Notes under the pieces: model-generated | Database searches by the model: none | What the model was told of the DNA's origin: nothing | Seen by the model: the letters and a program-made list of their open reading frames with translations, nothing else | Program-made: the position numbers and the translations under genes | In this document: one piece after another, positions 52,131 to 61,191 of the stretch | Numbering within the stretch: position 1 is the stretch's first letter | How the letters are laid out: every line of letters begins with the position of its first letter | Origin: Streptomyces sp. NBC_01260 | GTDB lineage: Bacteria > Actinomycetota > Actinomycetes > Streptomycetales > Streptomycetaceae | Assembly: GCF_036226405.1 (NCBI RefSeq) | Contig: NZ_CP108464.1 | Span: forward strand, 2,666,001-2,730,000 | DNA length: 64,000 nt | Direction of reading: 5' to 3'

Positions 52131-53026
52131 TGGTCCGCTCCCGTCACACCGGCGAAGAGATCGTCTTCCCGCGCCCCCGGAGCGGCGCCCGGGACGCCGC
52201 TCACCAACTCGTAGTACTCGGTGGTGAGGACGGGCTGGCCCAGGTCGTTCGACAGGGCGAAGAAGGGGCCGGTCAGCGCGATCTGGGTGGCGTGCGCCCG
52301 CATCGCCGCGGCCTTGGCCTCCGCGTAGTCGGTGCCGTCGATCTCGGTGGTGATCAGGGTGTCGTTCGCCACACCCGGTACGTCGCCGATCGCGGCGATG
52401 CCCGGGAAGGTGTCGGGGGCGGTGGCCCGCAGGTGCGCGAAGGCTTCCTCGGCGACCGTGCGCGGCACCCGGTTCCAGTAGATCTTGGCGATGGTGTGCG
52501 GGGCGCCGGAGCCCGCGCGGTACGCGGGGTCGGCGGCCAGTTCGGCCGCGCGCGTCGCGACCCGGTGCGCCTGGATGTGGTCGGGGTGCCCGTAGCCCCC
52601 GTCGGGGTCGTACGTGACCAGGACCTGGGGGCGGACCGAGCGGATCACCTCCACGAGGTACCCGGCGGCCTCGTCCACGTCGGCGGACCAGAAGGCGCCG
52701 GGGCGGTGGTTCTGCTCGACGCCCATCATTCCGGAGTCGCGGAACCGGCCGGGGCCGCCGAGGAGGCGGTGGTCGGTGACCCCCAGCTCCTTCATCGCCG
52801 CCGCGAGCTCGCCCTGCCGCCAGGGCCCCAGGGAGTCGTCCCGGTCGGCGGCGAGGTGCGCGAGCGCGGGCGGGATGATCTCACCCTCCTCGCCGAGCGT
52901 GCAGGTCACCAGGGTTACCAGGGCGCCGTCGGCCGCGTACCTGGCCATGGTGGCGCCGTTGTTGATCGACTCGTCGTCGGGGTGCGCGTGCACCAGGAGC
53001 AGACGCCGGGCAGGAAGGTCCGTCAT
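52127..53026 (-). CDS. mshB: Mycothiol biosynthesis deacetylase MshB
   Basis: 299 residues, ATG 53026. LmbE/PIG-L family zinc deacetylase: [17 protein letters not shown] (His, Asp, Asp ligands and base) and [15 protein letters not shown] (third His ligand). It removes acetate from GlcNAc-inositol, the second committed step of mycothiol synthesis, in the cytoplasm. The GGYGHPDHI context and length match MshB rather than the conjugate amidase Mca. Followed by the DUF6113 gene with overlapping start. Confidence 0.93.
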   Translation of the reverse strand: MTDLPARRLLLVHAHPDDESINNGATMARYAADGALVTLVTCTLGEEGEIIPPALAHLAADRDDSLGPWRQGELAAAMKELGVTDHRLLGGPGRFRDSGMMGVEQNHRPGAFWSADVDEAAGYLVEVIRSVRPQVLVTYDPDGGYGHPDHIQAHRVATRAAELAADPAYRAGSGAPHTIAKIYWNRVPRTVAEEAFAHLRATAPDTFPGIAAIGDVPGVANDTLITTEIDGTDYAEAKAAAMRAHATQIALTGPFFALSNDLGQPVLTTEYYELVSGVPGAAPGAREDDLFAGVTGADQ

Positions 53027-53109
53027 GGGACCACCCTACGAGCCGACGGCCCCGATGGCCGACGGCGCCCACAGGCCGGGCGCCGACGAACCGCGGACGG
53101 TTGCCGCTC

Positions 53110-53304
53110 TCAGAATTTGAGTCCTCCGATCATGCCCGCCACGTTCGTCGTCACCTCGGAGATGGTGGGCGCGATGGACGAGCTGGCGAGATAGAAACCG
53201 AGCAGCATGCAGACCACCGCATGTCCGCCCTTCAGTCCGGACTTCCGGACCAGCAGGAAGACGACGATCGCCAGCAGCACCACCGCCGAAATCGAGAGTG
53301 CCAC
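53110..53304 (-). CDS. Small membrane protein, 64 aa
   Basis: A GTG start at 53304 with a perfect GGAGGTG upstream. One to two hydrophobic segments: ALSISAVVLLAIVVFLLVRK and GGHAVVCMLLGFYLAS. The end (TISEVTTNVAGMIGGL) may be a third amphipathic piece. Conserved in Streptomyces beside mshB; function unknown. Confidence 0.8.
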   Translation of the reverse strand: MALSISAVVLLAIVVFLLVRKSGLKGGHAVVCMLLGFYLASSSIAPTISEVTTNVAGMIGGLKF

Positions 53305-53468
53305 GGCGGTTCACCTCCATCAGTACGGTCGGGACGGGCAGCACGCATGGAGCCAGCAGGTTCATACCCACCGAGCGCTACGGATCATAACTATCCGTGG
53401 CAGGGCATTGATCGGGGCACAGCAGCACGAGGGGCGCACGGACAGGGGGCGGCCGATAGGTTCGGCAC

Positions 53469-55604
53469 ATGACTTCGTCAGAGATCACCTTTCCCCTCCA
53501 GTTGGCCCGGACGATGCGCTTCACCCTGGGCGCACCACGCGCGTTCACCGTGTCACCCGATGGTGAGCGGGTGATCTTCCTTCGCTCGGGGTCGGGCACC
53601 GACCGGACGGGCCGGCTCTGGGTGCTGGACCTGGGCGGCGACGGCACCCCGCAGGAGCGGGTGGTGGCCGATCCCGCGGTGCTGCTGGGCGGTTCGGCGG
53701 AGCGGCTGTCGGTGCAGGAGCGGGCCCGGCGCGAGCGGAGCCGCGAGGGGTCGTCGGGGATCGTGGGCTACGCGGTGGACGCCGCGGCCGAGTTGGCGGC
53801 GTTCGCGCTCTCCGGGAAGGTGTACGTCGCCGACCTGCGGGCGGGCACGGCGCGCGCGCTGCCCGTGCCCGGCCCGGTGATCGATCCCCGCCCCTCCCCG
53901 GACGGGCGACACATCGCATACGTGTCCAAGGGGGCGCTGCGCGTCGTGGGGGCCGGGGGCGAGGAGGACAGGGCGCTCGCGGAGCCGGAGGACGCACAGG
54001 TCGGTTACGGCCTCGCGGAGTTCATCGCGGCCGAGGAGATGCAGCGCTCGCGGGGCTTCTGGTGGTCGCCGGAGTCGGACCGGCTGCTCGTCGCCCGGGT
54101 CGACGACAGCCCGGTGCAGCGGTGGTGGATCGCCGATCCCGCGCACCCGGAGCGCAAGCCCGCCGAGGTCGCGTACCCGGCGGCCGGGACGCCCAACGCC
54201 GTGGTGCGGCTCTTCGTCGTGAACCTGGCCGGGGAGCGCACCGAAGTGGTGTGGGACCGGAACCGGTTCCCGTATCTGGCGCGGGTGCACTGGTCGTCGG
54301 ACGGGGCGCCGCTGCTACTCGTGCAGGCCCGTGACCAGCAGAGCCAGCTCCATCTCGCGGTGGACCCGGAGACCGGCACGACCCGGACGGTGCACGTCGA
54401 CGAGGACCCGGTCTGGCTGGACCTGTTCCCGGGGGTGCCGGCCTGGGCGCCGGACGGGCGGCTCGTGCGGATCGCGGACGAGGGCGGGGCGCGGGTCCTC
54501 GCGGTCGGCGACCGGCTGCTGACCGGGGCGCAGTTGCAGGTCCAGGCGGTCCTGGACATCGGCGATTCGGACATCCTGGTGACGGCGTCGGCGGGTGAGC
54601 GGGCGGCCGTGCCGGACATCGGCGAGAGCCATGTCTACCGGGTCAACGAGCTGGGCGTGGAGCGGGTCTCGGAGGGCGCGGGCGTGCATTCCGCGGTCCG
54701 GGCCGGCGGGGTGTCGGTGCTGGTCTCCACCTCTCCGGACCGGCCCGGAACGACCGCCCAGGTGCTCCGGAACGGGAAGCGGATCGCCACCGTCGCGAAC
54801 CACGCGGAGCAGCCGGTTCTGTCCGTCCGGGCGCAGCTCACCGAAGGGGGCGCACGGCGAATTCCGTGCGCCGTGCTGCTCCCCACCGGCTACAAGGAAT
54901 CGGATGGTCCGCTTCCGGTTCTGATGGATCCGTACGGCGGGCCGCACGGCCGCCGGGTGGTCGCCACCCACAACACGCATCTCACCTCGCAATGGTTCGC
55001 GGACCAGGGATTCGCCGTGGTCGTCGCGGACGGCCGGGGCACCCCGGGCCGTTCACCCGGCTGGGAGAAGGCGGTCAAGAACAACCTGACCCTCACCCTC
55101 GACGACCAGGTCGAGGCGCTGCACGCGCTCGCCGAGCGGTTCCCGCTGGACCTGGACCGGGTGGCCATCCGCGGCTGGTCGTACGGCGGGTACCTGGCGG
55201 GCATGGCCGTGCTGCGGCGGCCCGATGTGTTCCACGCGGCCGTCGTGGGCGCCCCGGTGACCGATCAGCGGCTCTACGACACCCACTACACGGAGCGCTA
55301 CCTGGGCGACCCGGCGACCCAGCCCGAGGTGTACGCGTACAACTCGCTGGTCACCGACGAGGGCCTGTCGCACGCCGCCGAACAGGTGCGGCCGATGCTG
55401 ATCGTCCACGGTCTCGCGGACGACAACGTGGTGGTCGCGCACACGCTGCGGCTGTCGTCGGCGCTGCTCGCCGCGGGGCGGCCGCACGAGGTGCTGCCGC
55501 TGAGCGGGGTGACCCACATGACCCCGCAGGAGAAGGTGGCGGAGAACCTGCTGCTGCTCCAGGTGGACTTCCTGAAGCGGTCGCTGGCGAGCCCGGCAGC
55601 CTGA
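53469..55604 (+). CDS. S9-family prolyl oligopeptidase/dipeptidyl-peptidase IV-type peptidase
   Basis: 711 residues from ATG 53469. N-terminal beta-propeller (SPDGERVIFLRSGSG; RDQQSQLHLAVDPETG), then the catalytic alpha/beta hydrolase domain with Ser in IRGWSYGGYLAGMAV, Asp in VHGLADDNVV and His in SGVTHMTPQ. The Glu motif AEFIAAEEMQRSRGFWW matches the DPP IV N-terminus-binding EE pair, so it probably removes N-terminal dipeptides. No signal peptide; it acts on cytoplasmic peptides, perhaps those imported by the nearby Opp system. Confidence 0.9.
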   Translation: MTSSEITFPLQLARTMRFTLGAPRAFTVSPDGERVIFLRSGSGTDRTGRLWVLDLGGDGTPQERVVADPAVLLGGSAERLSVQERARRERSREGSSGIVGYAVDAAAELAAFALSGKVYVADLRAGTARALPVPGPVIDPRPSPDGRHIAYVSKGALRVVGAGGEEDRALAEPEDAQVGYGLAEFIAAEEMQRSRGFWWSPESDRLLVARVDDSPVQRWWIADPAHPERKPAEVAYPAAGTPNAVVRLFVVNLAGERTEVVWDRNRFPYLARVHWSSDGAPLLLVQARDQQSQLHLAVDPETGTTRTVHVDEDPVWLDLFPGVPAWAPDGRLVRIADEGGARVLAVGDRLLTGAQLQVQAVLDIGDSDILVTASAGERAAVPDIGESHVYRVNELGVERVSEGAGVHSAVRAGGVSVLVSTSPDRPGTTAQVLRNGKRIATVANHAEQPVLSVRAQLTEGGARRIPCAVLLPTGYKESDGPLPVLMDPYGGPHGRRVVATHNTHLTSQWFADQGFAVVVADGRGTPGRSPGWEKAVKNNLTLTLDDQVEALHALAERFPLDLDRVAIRGWSYGGYLAGMAVLRRPDVFHAAVVGAPVTDQRLYDTHYTERYLGDPATQPEVYAYNSLVTDEGLSHAAEQVRPMLIVHGLADDNVVVAHTLRLSSALLAAGRPHEVLPLSGVTHMTPQEKVAENLLLLQVDFLKRSLASPAA

Positions 55605-55611
55605 GGGTCCC

Positions 55612-56736
55612 CTACCAGCCGGGCGGCGGCTGGGAGGGCGGCGGGGGCGGTCCGAAGCCGCCGCCCTGCGGGTATCCGTATCCCGGGGCGGGCGGCTGCT
55701 GCCCCGGGTACGGGCCGGCGTCCTGTCCGGGGTGCGCTTCGGGGCCGTACCCGGGTGTTCCGTATCCCGGCTGCCCGTAGCCGGACCCGTACCCCGGTCC
55801 GTACGGGCCCGGGACGTCGGCGAAGCCCCTGGGGGCCAGCGCGATCAGCACCACCACGGCGACGAACGCCTCGAAGAGCCAGCTGACCAGCATGAGCTGC
55901 GACTCGGTCGGCAGCGAACCGAGGTGGTCGAGCAGGTCGTAGTGCACGGCCCGGACCACGCCCAGCACCCCGCCGGGCAGCAGCAGCGCGGCGGCCAGCA
56001 GACCGAACGGCCTTGAGTGCACGGCGTGGAAGAGGGCGCTCACCCCCGCGAACACGCAGAGCAGGGCCGTCAGCACGGAAGCCCAGCCCGGCGGCGGATC
56101 GATCACCCCGTAGCCGAGATGGTCACCGCCCAGGTACCAGTCGGGGAAGAACTCCGACTGGTACCTGGTGATCTGGCGGACCTCCCAGGCGATCAGTACC
56201 GCTCCGGCCGCGCACAGCAGCAGGAACGCGGTGACCGAGGCGCCCGGTCCTGGCCGGGTGGGCAGCTGCTCGTAGGAACCGGCCGGCGGACGGCGCCCCG
56301 CCCCGGCGGTGATGAGGAGCGCGATACCCGCCGCGAGGCCCGCGAAGGCACAGATCAGCGCCCGGGTGCGCAGGTCGTCCGAGAACGACGACTCCATCAC
56401 CCGGCTGCCGATGTTCCAGAGTCCGGGCAGCCTGACGGCAAGGGTGACCACTCCGGTGGTGACGAGCACCGCGGCGGCGACCGAGGAGCGCAGCGCGGCG
56501 ACGGCGGCGACCACGTACACCACGAACAGGGCGACATCCATGGCCGTGGTCGCGGGCATCGCGTGCGGGCGGGTGCCGTAGAACCCGGCCCAGTACCGCC
56601 ACAGCTCGTCGGACTCCACCGCCCTGATGTCCCGTACGAGCCAGCTCGCGACGATCACCGCGAGCACGCCGCAGAGGACGGCGCCGGTGACTCTTGCTCC
56701 CCGCGTGAGTATCACCCGAGCGATACTCCACCGCAC
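55612..56736 (-). CDS. Multi-pass membrane protein with Pro/Gly/Tyr-rich tail
   Basis: 374 residues from GTG 56736 (GGGAGGG lies just upstream); the open frame beyond overlaps the Opp operon terminator. About eight helices are visible, e.g. VTGAVLCGVLAVIVASWLV, ALFVVYVVAAVAAL and LIAWEVRQITRY. The last 60 residues repeat GYG/PGYG units, cytoplasmic if the topology is even. No family recognised. Convergent with the S9 peptidase, seven bases apart. Confidence 0.75.
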   Translation of the reverse strand: MRWSIARVILTRGARVTGAVLCGVLAVIVASWLVRDIRAVESDELWRYWAGFYGTRPHAMPATTAMDVALFVVYVVAAVAALRSSVAAAVLVTTGVVTLAVRLPGLWNIGSRVMESSFSDDLRTRALICAFAGLAAGIALLITAGAGRRPPAGSYEQLPTRPGPGASVTAFLLLCAAGAVLIAWEVRQITRYQSEFFPDWYLGGDHLGYGVIDPPPGWASVLTALLCVFAGVSALFHAVHSRPFGLLAAALLLPGGVLGVVRAVHYDLLDHLGSLPTESQLMLVSWLFEAFVAVVVLIALAPRGFADVPGPYGPGYGSGYGQPGYGTPGYGPEAHPGQDAGPYPGQQPPAPGYGYPQGGGFGPPPPPSQPPPGW

Positions 56737-56781
56737 CCGCCCTCCCGACAAGAGGGCCGCGACCGCGCGGTCCCGCCGGGC

Positions 56782-56816
56782 GACCGGCCGGGGGACTTGA
56801 CGGCCCCCGGCCGGTC
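56782..56816 (-). terminator. Terminator of the oligopeptide ABC operon
   Basis: A perfect 13-bp stem (GACCGGCCGGGGG and its complement) with a 9-base loop, about 95 bases after the stop of the last operon gene. Confidence 0.82.
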
Positions 56817-56911
56817 CACGGCACCCGCACGGCCGTACGTCGTCCATGCTGACGGGTCCGTATATCGGACGTGAGACGGACGAGTTGCCCGTGCGTTAAC
56901 GGCTCGCCGGG

Positions 56912-58213
56912 TCAGCTGACCCGGCTGCTGCCGGCGGGCGGCGGCCCGTCGTCACCGCGCTCCGACGACGGCCCGTCGTCCTGGCTCGGGGCGCTCGGGG
57001 GCTCCGACGACGGCGGCCTGCGGGCCTCCTTGTCCACCTTCTCCACGTCCGGACCGGGCCCGCCCTCCTCCTGCACCGGCCCCAGCGTGCCCTCCGGAGG
57101 CACCACGCGCTTCTCCTCCGCGAAGTGGCAGGCCGAATCGTGCCGGGCCGGGGTGTCCGTCTCCCGGAAGACCGCCGGGACGGCCAGCAGCGGAACCTCC
57201 AGCTCGCACCGCTCCTGCGCCTTCCAGCAGCGGGTGCGGAAGCGGCAGCCGGAGGGCGGGTTGGCGGGCGACGGCACGTCACCGTGCAGGATGATCCGCT
57301 CGCGGTACTCGCGCGCCATCGGGTCCGGCACCGGCACGGCGGAGAGCAGCGCCTGGGTGTACGGGTGCGTGGGGTGCTCGTAGATCTCCTCGTCCGTGCC
57401 GATCTCGGCGAACCGGCCCAGGTACATCACCCCGACCCGGTCGGAGATGTGCCGCACGATCGACAGGTCGTGCGCGATGAAGACGTAGCTGAGGCTGAAC
57501 TCCGACTGGAGCCGGTCCAGCAGGTTGACGACCTGCGCCTGGACGGAGACGTCGAGCGCCGATACCGGTTCGTCGGCGACGATGATCTCGGGGTTGAGCG
57601 CGAGGCCGCGGGCGATGCCGATGCGCTGGCGCTGTCCGCCGGAGAACTGGTGCGGATAGCGGTTGATGTACTCCGGGTTGAGACCGACGACGTCGAGCAG
57701 GTCCTGCACCTTGCGCCGGCGGTCACCCTTGGGGGCCACCTCGGGGTGGATCTCGTACGGCTCCCCGATGATGTCACCCACCGTCATACGCGGGTTCAGC
57801 GAGGTGTACGGGTCCTGGAACACCATCTGGATATTGCGGCGCACGGCCTTCAGGGCGCGGCCGGAGAGCTTGGTGATGTCCTCGCCCTTGTACCGGATCA
57901 TTCCGGCCGTCGGATCCTCCAGGTGCACGAGCAGCCGGGCGACGGTCGACTTCCCGCAGCCGGACTCCCCCACGATGCCGAGGGTCTCGCCCGCCGCCAG
58001 GTCGAAGGAGACCCCGTCGACCGCCCGCACGGCCCCGATCTGCTTCTTGATCACGATGCCCCGGGTCAGCGGGTAGTGCTTGACGAGGTCGCGCACCTCC
58101 AGGATCGGTTCCTTGCCCGCCTGGGCGCTCGTCTCCCGTGACTTGGCCAGCAGGGCGCGTGCCACCTCGCCCTCCTGGCGCGCTCCCCTGCGCCCCGAGT
58201 GGTCAGTGTGCAT
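56912..58213 (-). CDS. Oligopeptide ABC transporter ATPase, OppF/DppF type
   Basis: 433 residues, ATG 58213. Walker [16 protein letters not shown], signature [17 protein letters not shown], Walker [14 protein letters not shown]-terminal oligopeptide motif [14 protein letters not shown] is the Cys-rich 4Fe-4S-type region of OppF/DppF. It is about 80-100 residues longer than usual because of a Ser/Pro/Asp-rich tail ([17 protein letters not shown]). Last gene of the operon; overlaps the OppD-type gene by 11 bases. Confidence 0.93.
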   Translation of the reverse strand: MHTDHSGRRGARQEGEVARALLAKSRETSAQAGKEPILEVRDLVKHYPLTRGIVIKKQIGAVRAVDGVSFDLAAGETLGIVGESGCGKSTVARLLVHLEDPTAGMIRYKGEDITKLSGRALKAVRRNIQMVFQDPYTSLNPRMTVGDIIGEPYEIHPEVAPKGDRRRKVQDLLDVVGLNPEYINRYPHQFSGGQRQRIGIARGLALNPEIIVADEPVSALDVSVQAQVVNLLDRLQSEFSLSYVFIAHDLSIVRHISDRVGVMYLGRFAEIGTDEEIYEHPTHPYTQALLSAVPVPDPMAREYRERIILHGDVPSPANPPSGCRFRTRCWKAQERCELEVPLLAVPAVFRETDTPARHDSACHFAEEKRVVPPEGTLGPVQEEGGPGPDVEKVDKEARRPPSSEPPSAPSQDDGPSSERGDDGPPPAGSSRVS

Positions 58214-59180
58214 CGAGCGTCTCCTTCCAGAAGTAGCAGGCGCTCTGACGGTTCTCGGCCACGTCGAACAGCGGCGGTACGTCCTTGCGGCAGACGGCCT
58301 GGGCCATCGGGCAGCGCGGGTTGAAGGCGCAGCCGCGCGGGATGTGCAGCAGGTTGGGCGGCAGCCCCTTGATCGCGTACAGCTCCTGGCCCTTCTGGTC
58401 CAGGCGCGGGATCGAGCGGAGCAGGCCCTTGGTGTACGGATGCGCGGGCGCCTTGTAGATCTCGTGGACCGGTGACGTCTCGACGATCCGGCCCGCGTAC
58501 ATCACGGCGATCTTGTCCGCGACGTCGGCGACGACACCCAGGTCGTGGGTGATCAGGATCAGCCCCATGTTCAGTTCGCGCTGGAGCTCCGCGAGCAGGT
58601 CCATCACCTGGGCCTGGACGGTGACGTCGAGGGCGGTGGTGGGCTCGTCCGCGATGATCAGCGAGGGCTCCAGGGCCAGCGCCATGGCGATCATGATGCG
58701 CTGGCGCATACCGCCGGAGAACTGGTGCGGGTAGTTGCCGACCCGTTCCTTGGCGGCCGGGATCCGCACCCGGTCCATCAGCTCCACGGCCTTGGCCTTC
58801 GCGTCCTTGCGGGACAGGCCCCGGTGGACCACGAACATCTCGCCGAGCTGCTCGCCCACCGTCAGCACGGGGTTGAGGGAGGAGAGCGCGTCCTGGAAGA
58901 TCATGGCCATCTCCTGGCCGCGGATCTTCCGGCGCTCCTCCTTCTTGAGCTTCAGCAGATCGCGGCCCTTGAAGAGGATCTCGCCGCCGCTGATCTTTCC
59001 CGGCGGCATGTCGAGAATCCCCATGATCGCCTGTGCGGTGACCGACTTGCCGGAGCCGGACTCGCCGAGCACGGCGAGCGTCTCCCCCTCGGACACCGAG
59101 TAGTTGACCCCGTTGACGGCCTTGGCGACGCCTTCCCGGGTGTGGAACTCCACGTGCAGATCGCGCACTTCGAGCAACAT
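58203..59180 (-). CDS. Oligopeptide ABC transporter ATPase, OppD/DppD type
   Basis: 325 residues from ATG 59180. Walker [17 protein letters not shown], signature [17 protein letters not shown], Walker [14 protein letters not shown]-loop [16 protein letters not shown]-terminal peptide-family motif [17 protein letters not shown]. Starts 13 bases after the permease gene. It pairs with the OppF-type ATPase to power uptake. Confidence 0.94.
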   Translation of the reverse strand: MLLEVRDLHVEFHTREGVAKAVNGVNYSVSEGETLAVLGESGSGKSVTAQAIMGILDMPPGKISGGEILFKGRDLLKLKKEERRKIRGQEMAMIFQDALSSLNPVLTVGEQLGEMFVVHRGLSRKDAKAKAVELMDRVRIPAAKERVGNYPHQFSGGMRQRIMIAMALALEPSLIIADEPTTALDVTVQAQVMDLLAELQRELNMGLILITHDLGVVADVADKIAVMYAGRIVETSPVHEIYKAPAHPYTKGLLRSIPRLDQKGQELYAIKGLPPNLLHIPRGCAFNPRCPMAQAVCRKDVPPLFDVAENRQSACYFWKETLDAH

Positions 59181-59193
59181 GGCAGCGGACTCC

Positions 59194-60168
59194 TCAGCGC
59201 AGCTTGGGGTCGAGGGCGTCGCGCACCGCGTCGCCGAGCATGATGAACGCGAGCACGGTGACCGCCAGCGCACCGGCCGGCCAGAGGAGCATGTGCGGGG
59301 CGTTGCGGATGTACTGGGACGCGGCGGAGATGTCGATGCCCCAGGAGACGGCGGGTGGCTTCAGGCCGACGCCGAGGAACGACAGGGTCGCCTCCAGGGA
59401 GATGTACGTGCCGAGCGCGATGGTGGCGACGACGATCACCGGGGCGATGGCGTTGGGTGCGATGTGGCGGAGCATCATGCGCCCGTTGGAGGCGCCGAGC
59501 GCGCGGGCCGCCTGCACGTAGTCGTTGTGCTTGGCGGTGATGACGGAGCCGCGGGCGATGCGGGCGATCTGCGGCCAGCCCAGCAGCACGATGAAGCCGA
59601 TCACCGGCCAGACGGTGGTGCTGGTCACCACGGAGAGGAAGACCAGGCCGCCGAGGACGACCGGGATGCCGAAGAAGACGTCGGTGAGGCGGGAGAGGAC
59701 CGCGTCCCACCAGCCACCGAAGAAACCGGCGAAGCCGCCCAGGATGCTGCCGATCAGCGAGACGCCGATGGTGGAGCAGATGCCCACGGTCACCGAGTTG
59801 CGGGCGCCGTACACGACGCGGGTGTAGACGTCGCAGCCCTGGCCGTCGAACCCGAAGGGGTGGCCCGGCTGGGAGCCCTGCTGCGCCTTGTCCAGGTTGC
59901 AGTCGAGCGGGTCACCGGAGGCGATGAGCTGCGGCCAGATCGAGATGACCACCAGGAAGAGGATGATCAGCGCGGAGATGATGAAGACCGGGTTGCGGCG
60001 CAGGTCGTGCCAGGCGTCGGACCACAGGCTCTGCGGTTTGGTCCCCGGGCCCGTTCCGCCGGGGCCGCCGGGGGTCTTCTCGAGGGTGGTGCCCTCTTCG
60101 AGTGCGAGGTCCATCGTTCCGCCCGCTCCGGCCGACGAGATCGCCTCGTCCGGTGTCTGCTCAGGCAT
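59194..60168 (-). CDS. Oligopeptide ABC transporter permease, OppC/DppC type
   Basis: 324 residues, ATG 60168. N-terminal cytoplasmic extension of 50 residues, first helix FIISALIILFLVVISIWPQL, then periplasm-facing DPLDCNLDKAQQGSQPGHPF, and the transport domain with EAA loop AARALGASNGRMMLRHIAPN. Ends with GDAVRDALDPKLR, the DppC ending. Overlaps the OppB-type gene by eight bases. Confidence 0.93.
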   Translation of the reverse strand: MPEQTPDEAISSAGAGGTMDLALEEGTTLEKTPGGPGGTGPGTKPQSLWSDAWHDLRRNPVFIISALIILFLVVISIWPQLIASGDPLDCNLDKAQQGSQPGHPFGFDGQGCDVYTRVVYGARNSVTVGICSTIGVSLIGSILGGFAGFFGGWWDAVLSRLTDVFFGIPVVLGGLVFLSVVTSTTVWPVIGFIVLLGWPQIARIARGSVITAKHNDYVQAARALGASNGRMMLRHIAPNAIAPVIVVATIALGTYISLEATLSFLGVGLKPPAVSWGIDISAASQYIRNAPHMLLWPAGALAVTVLAFIMLGDAVRDALDPKLR

Positions 60169-61084
60169 AGCGGATCCTCGGGTCGAGTACGGCGTACAGC
60201 AGGTCGACGATCAGGTTCGCCGCCAGGAAGACCAGGACCAGGACGGTGACGAACCCGACGACGGTCTGCGAGTTCTGGCGCAGGATGCCCTGGTAGAGCT
60301 GGTAGCCGACGCCATGGATGTTGAAGATCCGCTCCGTGACGATCGCCCCGCCCATCAGGGCGCCCACGTCCGTACCGATGAAGGTGACGACGGGGATCAG
60401 CGAGTTGCGCAGCAGGTGCCGCACGATCACCCGGCGCCTGGGCAGGCCCTTGGCGACCGCCGTACGGACGTAGTCGGCGCGGGCGTTCTCCGCGATCGAG
60501 GTCCGGGTGAGCCGGGTGACGTAGGCCAGTGACACGGAGGCGACCACGAGCCCCGGGATGATCAGCTCGTTGAACGGGGCCTCCGAGGAGACCGACGGTT
60601 TGATGACGCCCCATTCCACGCCGAGCAGCAGCTGGAGCAGCAGACCGGTGACGAAGGTCGGAATGGAGATGACGACCAGGGTCAGGATCAGCACGGAGGT
60701 GTCGACGGGGCGGCCGCGGCGCAGGCCGGTCACGACACCGAGGCTGATTCCGATGACGATCTCGAAGACGAGCGCCACGATGGTGAGGCGGATGGTGATG
60801 GGGAAGGCCGTGGCCATCAGCTCGGTGACCTTCTGCCCGTTGAACGCGGTGCCGAAGTCGCCGGTGAAGACGTTGCCCATGTAGGTGAGGTATTGCTGCC
60901 AGACCGGCTTGTCGAGACCGAATTCCGAACGCAGTTGGGCGGCGGTCGCCGGATCGCACTGGCGGTCGCCGCAGAGACCCGCGATGGGGTCACCCATCAC
61001 GTTCACCATGAGGAAGATCAACAGCGTGGTGCCGAAGAAGACCGGGATCATCTGCAGCAGCCGCCGGATCACATAACGTCCCAT
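60161..61084 (-). CDS. Oligopeptide ABC transporter permease, OppB/DppB type
   Basis: 307 residues from ATG 61084 (a longer frame upstream is Pro/Ser-rich and not supported). YVIRRLLQMIPVFFGTTLLIFLM is the standard first helix; the EAA loop is RTAVAKGLPRRRVIVRHLLRN. Ends VDLLYAVLDPRIRYA as in DppB. It forms the channel with the OppC-type permease. Confidence 0.93.
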   Translation of the reverse strand: MGRYVIRRLLQMIPVFFGTTLLIFLMVNVMGDPIAGLCGDRQCDPATAAQLRSEFGLDKPVWQQYLTYMGNVFTGDFGTAFNGQKVTELMATAFPITIRLTIVALVFEIVIGISLGVVTGLRRGRPVDTSVLILTLVVISIPTFVTGLLLQLLLGVEWGVIKPSVSSEAPFNELIIPGLVVASVSLAYVTRLTRTSIAENARADYVRTAVAKGLPRRRVIVRHLLRNSLIPVVTFIGTDVGALMGGAIVTERIFNIHGVGYQLYQGILRQNSQTVVGFVTVLVLVFLAANLIVDLLYAVLDPRIRYA

Positions 61085-61191
61085 GAAGGGCTCCGGGGGT
61101 CTCGGGGTGGCTGAGGAGTCATCGGGTGCCGGGGACGGGCGAGGCCGGGTGGCCGGTGCGCTCCCCGCACCGGCCACCCGGCCTCAGCCGG

